Shown here piece by piece: positions 58,766 through 64,000 of a stretch of 64,000 bases of DNA. The notes below the pieces were generated by a model. The model ran no database searches, was not told the origin of the DNA, and was given only the letters and a program-made list of their open reading frames with translations. Position 1 is the stretch's first letter, and every line of letters begins with the position of its first letter. The translations under genes were made by a program, and so were the position numbers. This stretch comes from Actinoalloteichus fjordicus (lineage in GTDB: Bacteria; Actinomycetota; Actinomycetes; Mycobacteriales; Pseudonocardiaceae): assembly GCF_001941625.1 (NCBI RefSeq), contig NZ_CP016076.1, positions 2,170,001-2,234,000 on the forward strand, written 5' to 3'.

Positions 58766-60388
58766 ATGGTGGACGCAACTGGTGGCGGAATCGGCGCGGT
58801 CAGCCCGACGCTGGAGGAGTTCCGTGCCCTGGCGGCCGAGCGGCGGGTGATCCCGGTCGTGCGCAAGCTCCTCGCCGACGACGAGACCCCGCTGGGCGTG
58901 TATCGCAAACTCGCCGACGACCGACCGGGCACCTTCCTCTTCGAGTCGGCGCAGAACGGACGTTCCTGGTCGCGCTGGTCGTTCATCGGTGTGCACAGTC
59001 CGGCCGCCCTGACCGTGCGTGACGGCGAGGCCGTCTGGACCGGCACTCCACCGGTCGGGCTGCCCACCGGCGGCGACCCCCTCACCGCGCTGCGGGACAC
59101 GCTGCGGGTGCTGCACACCGACCCGTTGCCCGGCCTGCCGCCGCTGCACGGCGGGATGGTGGGCTACCTCGGCTACGACACCGTCCGCAGACTGGAACGC
59201 CTGCCGGAGCTGGCCGAGGACGATCTGCACCTCCCCGAACTGGTGATGCTGCTCGCCACCGACCTCGCCGCGCTGGACCACCACGAAGGCACCATCACCC
59301 TGATCGCCAACGCGGTGAACTGGGACGACAGCCCGGAACGGCTCGACGCCGCCTATCGGGACGCGCTGGCCAGGCTCGACGAGATGACGGTCCGGCTCGG
59401 CGCACCCGCCCCGGCCAGCGTCGCCGTCTACGACCGGCCGAAGCCGGACTTCGTCCGCAGGCGCAGCGAGGCGGAGCACCACGCCGCTGTGCGGGCGGCC
59501 CAGGAGGCCATCCGCGCAGGTGAGGCGTTCCAGGTGGTGGTGTCTCAGCGGTTCGAGATGACCACCGACGCCGATGCGCTCGACGTCTACCGGGTACTTC
59601 GGGCGACCAATCCGAGTCCGTACATGTACCTGCTGCGCCTGGAGTCGCCGGGGGCGGACGGCCGAGCGGTGCCCTTCGACATCGTCGGCTCCAGCCCCGA
59701 ATCCCTGGTGACTGTGCGTGATGGCGTGGCGACCACGCACCCCATCGCGGGCACGCGGTGGCGTGGCGCCGACCCGGAGGAGGACGCGCTGCTGGAGAAG
59801 GACCTGCTGGCCGACGAGAAGGAGCGGGCCGAGCACCTGATGCTCGTCGACCTCGGCCGCAACGACCTGGGCCGGGTCTGCGCGCCGGGCTCGGTGTCGG
59901 TGGTCGAGTTCTTCACCGTGGAGCGCTACAGCCACGTCATGCACATCGTCTCGACGGTCACCGGGCGCCTCGCCGAGGGCCGCACGGCCTTCGACGCGAT
60001 TGCGGCCTGCTTCCCTGCGGGCACCCTCTCCGGGGCGCCGAAGCCGAGGGCGATGGAGCTGATCGAGGAGCTGGAGCCGACCCGACGCGGGGTCTACGGC
60101 GGCGTGGTCGGCTACCTGGACTTCGCGGGCGACGCCGACACCGCGATCGCGATCCGCACCGCGCTGATGCGCGAGGGGACCGCCTACGTGCAGGCGGGCG
60201 GCGGGATCGTGGCCGACTCCGACCCGGTCGCCGAGGACCAGGAGACGCTGAACAAGGCAGGCGCGGTGCTGGCGGCGATCGCGACGGCCGAGACGCTGGC
60301 GGCGCCCGCCCCGGCGGGCGACGGGGCGCGGTCTGCGGGGCTGCCCGGCGACGTCGCGAGCCTCGCGGTGCGGAGTTCCGGTGCCTGA
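58766..60388 (+). CDS. trpE: Anthranilate synthase component I
   Basis: Converts chorismate and ammonia to anthranilate. 540 residues. N-terminal feedback site: [19 protein letters not shown] (LLES-type). Chorismate-binding core: [58 protein letters not shown] and [18 protein letters not shown] 58766. No trpG or trpD lies in the window. Next gene overlaps its stop. Confidence 0.96.
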   Translation: MVDATGGGIGAVSPTLEEFRALAAERRVIPVVRKLLADDETPLGVYRKLADDRPGTFLFESAQNGRSWSRWSFIGVHSPAALTVRDGEAVWTGTPPVGLPTGGDPLTALRDTLRVLHTDPLPGLPPLHGGMVGYLGYDTVRRLERLPELAEDDLHLPELVMLLATDLAALDHHEGTITLIANAVNWDDSPERLDAAYRDALARLDEMTVRLGAPAPASVAVYDRPKPDFVRRRSEAEHHAAVRAAQEAIRAGEAFQVVVSQRFEMTTDADALDVYRVLRATNPSPYMYLLRLESPGADGRAVPFDIVGSSPESLVTVRDGVATTHPIAGTRWRGADPEEDALLEKDLLADEKERAEHLMLVDLGRNDLGRVCAPGSVSVVEFFTVERYSHVMHIVSTVTGRLAEGRTAFDAIAACFPAGTLSGAPKPRAMELIEELEPTRRGVYGGVVGYLDFAGDADTAIAIRTALMREGTAYVQAGGGIVADSDPVAEDQETLNKAGAVLAAIATAETLAAPAPAGDGARSAGLPGDVASLAVRSSGA

Positions 60389-61127
60389 GCACGGTCCGGA
60401 CCCCCGAGAAGTCCCGGACTCCTCGGGGCCGCCGGACGACTCCCCGGACACCGCCTCCCCGGCCCCCGACCGCCAGGCTCCCGTCACGCAGCCTGAGGCG
60501 GCCCGGGACGAGTCCGACCCGACCGCGGCGGACGCGGTGCCGGGCAGCCCCGCTGCGGCGGGCAGGCGGCTGCTCACGGGGTTGGCGCTTCTCCTGGCGG
60601 TCTCGGCCGGACTGCTCTGGTCGGCGACGCTGCTGCCGTGGCTGGTGATCCTTCCCGGCGAGGAGAACCTGACCTCGACGGTCGTCCTGACCGGTGCCGA
60701 CGCGGCGGGCTGGCTCACCCCGACGGCCCTGCTGGCCCTGGCCGCCGTGGCGGCGCTGGTCGCGCTCGGCGGGCTGCCGCGTCGGATCGTCGGCGGGCTG
60801 CTGGTCGTCGCGGGCGCGGCGGTGGTGTGGGCGGCGGTGGTCGGCGGTGACGCCGGGCCCGCCGACGAGATGTCGATCTTCCTCGGGCCGCTCGTCGACC
60901 AGACCGTCGACGAGCCGCCCGCGATCCTGCTGGGTCGAGTGGCGGCGGGCGCGGGCGGTCTGACGCTGGCCGTCGCGGGCCTGTGGACCGCGCTGCGGGG
61001 CGGCGTGCTGCCGACCCTGGGCAGCCGGTACACCGCGAGAAGAACCGAGCGGACCCCGGTCGAGCCGGACCGTCGGATGTGGGACACGCTGAACGAGGGG
61101 ACCGACCCGACCGAGGAGGATCGTTGA
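60381..61127 (+). CDS. Trp-operon-associated membrane protein (TIGR02234)
   Basis: 248 residues. Disordered acidic N-terminus of ~60, then four membrane helices ([75 protein letters not shown]) and a charged C-terminus. A conserved membrane protein between trpE and trpC in actinobacteria (Rv1610-like). GTG 60381 overlaps trpE by eight bases. Function unknown. Confidence 0.88.
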   Translation: MPEHGPDPREVPDSSGPPDDSPDTASPAPDRQAPVTQPEAARDESDPTAADAVPGSPAAAGRRLLTGLALLLAVSAGLLWSATLLPWLVILPGEENLTSTVVLTGADAAGWLTPTALLALAAVAALVALGGLPRRIVGGLLVVAGAAVVWAAVVGGDAGPADEMSIFLGPLVDQTVDEPPAILLGRVAAGAGGLTLAVAGLWTALRGGVLPTLGSRYTARRTERTPVEPDRRMWDTLNEGTDPTEEDR

Positions 61128-61302
61128 TCCTGCAAACGACCATGCAGGTCGGAGCGCCTGACGGCCTTCCTGCGCTGCGGAATTGTCGGACCCGGTGGCC
61201 CGAGCGAAGGGCGAATGGGGTTAGCATCCTGGGAACCCGGCGGCGCGCGAGGGGAGTGGGCGTGATCGAGCGCACGGACGGGCACGTCAACGAGGTGATC
61301 TC

Positions 61303-62115
61303 GTGAACAGTGTCCTGGAGTCAATCCTCGACGGAGTGCGTGCCGACCTCGCGGATCGCGAGGCGGCAGTGCCGTTCGATGAGATCAAGCGGCTGGCCGA
61401 TCAGGCCAAGCCACCGAAGGACGTCAGAACGGCGCTGTTGGCGCCGGGCATCGGCGTCATCGCGGAGGTGAAGCGGCGCAGCCCGTCCAAGGGGCATCTG
61501 GCCGACATCGCCGATCCGGCTGAACTGGCGGCCTCCTATGCGGCGGCGGGTGCGCGGGCGATCAGCGTGCTCACCGAACAGCGACGCTTCGGCGGGTCGC
61601 TGGCGGACTTCGACGCGGTTCGCGCCGCCGTCGACGTTCCGTTGCTGCGCAAGGACTTCATCGTCGGCACCTATCAGGTGCACGAGGCGCGAGCGCACGG
61701 CGCCGACATCGTGCTGCTGATCGTCGCCGCCCTGGAGCAGAACGCCCTGGAGTCCTTGTTGGACCGGGTGGAGTCTCTCGGGATGACGGCCCTGGTGGAG
61801 GTGCACACCGCCGAGGACGCCGACCGCGCCCTGCAGGCGGGTGCCAGCCTGATCGGCATCAACGCTCGTGATCTGCACACCCTGGAGGTGCACCGCGAGG
61901 TCTTCGGGCGGATCGCGCCCGGCCTGCCCGCCGAGGTCCTCAAGATCGCGGAGTCCGGGGTCAGAGGGCCGAGTGACCTGATGGCCTATGCCGGCGCCGG
62001 GGCGGACGCCGTCCTGGTCGGCGAGGGCCTGGTGGCCAGCGGCGACCCGAAGGCGGCGGTGACGCAGCTCGTCACCGCGGGCTCGCACCCGGCCTGTCCG
62101 AGGCCGAGCCGATGA
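61303..62115 (+). CDS. trpC: Indole-3-glycerol phosphate synthase
   Basis: 270 residues, TIM barrel; decarboxylating ring closure of CdRP. Signatures: [19 protein letters not shown] with the catalytic Lys/Glu, [32 protein letters not shown] and [13 protein letters not shown]. No fused TrpF domain. GTG 61303 after a 175-bp gap that lacks a Trp-rich leader peptide. Stop overlaps trpB (ATGA). Confidence 0.96.
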   Translation: MNSVLESILDGVRADLADREAAVPFDEIKRLADQAKPPKDVRTALLAPGIGVIAEVKRRSPSKGHLADIADPAELAASYAAAGARAISVLTEQRRFGGSLADFDAVRAAVDVPLLRKDFIVGTYQVHEARAHGADIVLLIVAALEQNALESLLDRVESLGMTALVEVHTAEDADRALQAGASLIGINARDLHTLEVHREVFGRIAPGLPAEVLKIAESGVRGPSDLMAYAGAGADAVLVGEGLVASGDPKAAVTQLVTAGSHPACPRPSR

Positions 62116-63365
62116 GCGGTGCCGGTGAGGGCACGAAGCCCACGTCGGAAGAGCGGTCCATCGAGCACGAACCGGACGAGAGCGGCCACTTCGGCCCCTA
62201 CGGCGGCCGGTTCGTGCCCGAGGCGCTGATGTCGGCGTTGGAGGAACTGGCCACGGCCTACGACAAGGCCAGGGTCGACCCGGAGTTCACCGACGAGCTG
62301 GCCCGGCTGCTGCGGGACTACACGGGCAGGCCGTCGCCGCTGACCGAGGTGACCCGCTTCGCCGAGCACGCGGGCGGCGGCCGGGTGTTCCTCAAGCGTG
62401 AGGACCTCAACCACACCGGCTCACACAAGATCAACAACGTCCTGGGTCAGGCGCTGCTCACCAAGCGGATGGGCAAGTCCAGGGTGATCGCCGAGACCGG
62501 AGCGGGGCAGCACGGGGTGGCCACGGCCACCGCCTGCGCCCTGCTCGGGCTCGACTGCGTCGTCTACATGGGCGAGGTCGACACCAGAAGGCAGGCGCTC
62601 AACGTCGCCAGGATGCGGCTGCTCGGCGCCGAGGTCATCCCGGTGACGACCGGCTCCCGCACCCTCAAGGACGCCATCAACGAGGCGCTGCGCGACTGGG
62701 TCGCCAACGTCGACGACACGCACTACCTGCTGGGCACCGTCGCGGGTCCGCACCCGTTCCCGGTGATGGTCCGCGACTTCCATCGGGTGATCGGCATCGA
62801 GGCGCGGGCCCAGATGCTCGACCAGGCGGGCACGCTGCCCGACGCGGTGATCGCCTGCGTCGGCGGCGGATCGAACGCCATCGGCATCTTCCACCCCTTC
62901 CTCGGCGACAAGGACGTCGCGCTGATCGGCTTCGAGCCCGCAGGCGAGGGGCTCGACACCGGACGGCACGGCGCCACCCTCACCGCCGGGCTGCCGGGGA
63001 TGCTGCACGGCGCGCGCTCCTACCTGCTTCAGGACGAGGACGGGCAGACCGTCGAGACGCACTCGATCTCGGCGGGCCTGGACTATCCCGGCGTCGGCCC
63101 GGAGCACTCCTGGCTCAAGGACACCGGCCGGGCGGAGTATCGGGCGGTGACCGATGCGGAGGCGATGGACGCCTTCGAGCTGCTGTGTCGCACCGAGGGC
63201 ATCATCCCGGCCATCGAGTCCGCCCATGCCCTGGCGGGCGCCCTGAAGGTCGGGCGCGAACGGGGCGAGAACGCCGTGCTGCTGGTGAGCCTCTCCGGTC
63301 GCGGCGACAAGGACGTGGACACGGCGGCCTCGTGGTTCGGCCTGCTCGGGGAGAAGGAAGCCTGA
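62112..63365 (+). CDS. trpB: Tryptophan synthase beta chain
   Basis: PLP enzyme making tryptophan from indole and serine. 417 residues. PLP lysine in [17 protein letters not shown]; phosphate loop [43 protein letters not shown] and [13 protein letters not shown] are typical TrpB1 motifs. Overlaps trpC by four bases and shares one base with trpA. Confidence 0.97.
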   Translation: MSGAGEGTKPTSEERSIEHEPDESGHFGPYGGRFVPEALMSALEELATAYDKARVDPEFTDELARLLRDYTGRPSPLTEVTRFAEHAGGGRVFLKREDLNHTGSHKINNVLGQALLTKRMGKSRVIAETGAGQHGVATATACALLGLDCVVYMGEVDTRRQALNVARMRLLGAEVIPVTTGSRTLKDAINEALRDWVANVDDTHYLLGTVAGPHPFPVMVRDFHRVIGIEARAQMLDQAGTLPDAVIACVGGGSNAIGIFHPFLGDKDVALIGFEPAGEGLDTGRHGATLTAGLPGMLHGARSYLLQDEDGQTVETHSISAGLDYPGVGPEHSWLKDTGRAEYRAVTDAEAMDAFELLCRTEGIIPAIESAHALAGALKVGRERGENAVLLVSLSGRGDKDVDTAASWFGLLGEKEA

Positions 63366-64000
63366 TGAGTCGTCTCGCGCCGATGTTCGCCCAGTGCCGC
63401 GCCGAAGGGCGGGCCGCGCTGATCGGCTACCTGCCCGCCGGTTATCCGACGGTGGCGGGCTCCTCGGCGTTGTTCCGGACGATGCTGGACTCCGGCGTCG
63501 ACCTGGTCGAGATCGGCGTGCCCTACTCCGATCCGGTCATGGACGGTCCCGTGATCCAGCGGGCGGCCGAGTCGGCCCTGCACGGTGGCTTCCGGCTTCG
63601 CAACGTCTTCGAGGTCGTGGAGTCGGTGGCCTCGGCGGGCGGGCGGGCCGTGGTGATGACCTACTGGAACCCCGTGCACCGCTACGGGGTGGACGCCTTC
63701 GCCAGGGACCTCGCCTCGGCGGGCGGGCTCGGCATGATCACGCCGGACCTCATCCCCGACGAGGCCGACGACTGGATCTCGGCCGCCGACACGCACCGGC
63801 TGGACCGCATCTTCCTGATCGCGCCGTCCTCCAGCGAGGAGCGGATCTCGCTGACCGCCGAGGCCTCCAGCGGCTTCGTCTACGCCACCGCCGTGATGGG
63901 CGTCACCGGCGCCCGCGACGCGGTGGGCTCCGAGGCCTGGAGCACGGTCCGGCGAGCTCGCGCGCACACCACTCTGCCCATCGGCGTCGGTCTCGGGGTG
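63365..64000 (+). CDS. trpA: Tryptophan synthase alpha chain, 5' part
   Basis: Cut by the window edge: 212 residues visible and no stop. Splits indole-3-glycerol phosphate and passes indole to TrpB. Start ATG 63365 overlaps the trpB stop (TGATG). Catalytic Glu in VDLVEIGVPYSDPVMDGPV with the Asp of the same motif, then GGLGMITPDLIPDEADDW and FVYATAVMGVTGAR. Normal trpB-trpA coupling. Confidence 0.96.
   Translation, partial: MSRLAPMFAQCRAEGRAALIGYLPAGYPTVAGSSALFRTMLDSGVDLVEIGVPYSDPVMDGPVIQRAAESALHGGFRLRNVFEVVESVASAGGRAVVMTYWNPVHRYGVDAFARDLASAGGLGMITPDLIPDEADDWISAADTHRLDRIFLIAPSSSEERISLTAEASSGFVYATAVMGVTGARDAVGSEAWSTVRRARAHTTLPIGVGLGV

Noticed and set aside
61128-61302. Possible trp leader peptide or attenuator before trpC
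   Set aside because: No short ORF with consecutive Trp codons and no competing hairpins were found; the only small frame lacks tryptophan.

Overview
The window is high-GC actinobacterial chromosome. Its gene order matches a conserved stretch known from mycobacteria and relatives: ileS, lspA, an RluD-type pseudouridine synthase, bio genes, bioB with the small bsaP and a DUF2567 gene, nrtR/nadABC, his genes, then trpE, trpC, trpB, trpA. GTG starts, 4-base ATGA/GTGA overlaps, an XRE/DUF397 pair, an ECF41 sigma factor and twin P450s fit a filamentous actinomycete, most likely Pseudonocardiaceae (inference; Actinoalloteichus is a plausible genus).

Layout. 1-6.3 kb: 3' end of ileS, a histidine phosphatase, lspA, the pseudouridine synthase and a hypothetical gene. 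6.3-7.4 kb: no recognisable gene. 7.4-13.7 kb: TetR plus two PH-domain membrane proteins, a winged-helix protein with a long SGPYP-like repeat region, and a divergent XRE regulator/SDR pair. 14.0-18.4 kb: a duplicated divergent unit (DUF4253 gene plus cytochrome P450) whose second DUF4253 copy has decayed to a remnant. 18.7-23.7 kb: bioA, bioD, bioB, bsaP, DUF2567; bioF is absent from this locus. 23.8-25.2 kb: ferredoxin-NADP reductase with a candidate iron box upstream. 25.3-29.7 kb: NrtR-type Nudix regulator divergent from nadA-nadB-nadC, with nested inverted repeats between them. 30.0-33.2 kb: a peptide-binding lipoprotein and a secreted zinc carboxypeptidase, convergent around a strong hairpin.

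33.9-38.0 kb is accessory: a membrane-protein/winged-helix operon behind a 21-bp palindrome, then a RiPP locus (precursor, ATP-grasp ligase, PIMT-like methyltransferase) of the graspetide/imiditide type. Its precursor frame is broken by what looks like a one-base deletion. Histidine genes follow in scattered pieces (hisD-hisC; hisB; hisH; hisA; hisF-hisI), separated by a DinB protein, a likely toxin/immunity cassette, an NDH-2-like oxidoreductase with an ECF41 sigma factor, SoxR, an orphan five-repeat type I-E CRISPR array, a CPBP protease and an acyltransferase. No cas genes are present.

53.9-58.7 kb is a second accessory block: a SWEET/PQ-loop-like membrane protein, the DUF397/XRE-DUF5753 pair, a head-to-tail run of six tiny translationally coupled ORFs (several with CxxC knuckles), a MarR-like and a TetR regulator. 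The window ends in trpE, a trp-associated membrane protein, trpC, trpB and the start of trpA; hisA is probably the bifunctional PriA, because no trpF is seen. No tRNA, rRNA, insertion sequence or prophage was recognised.
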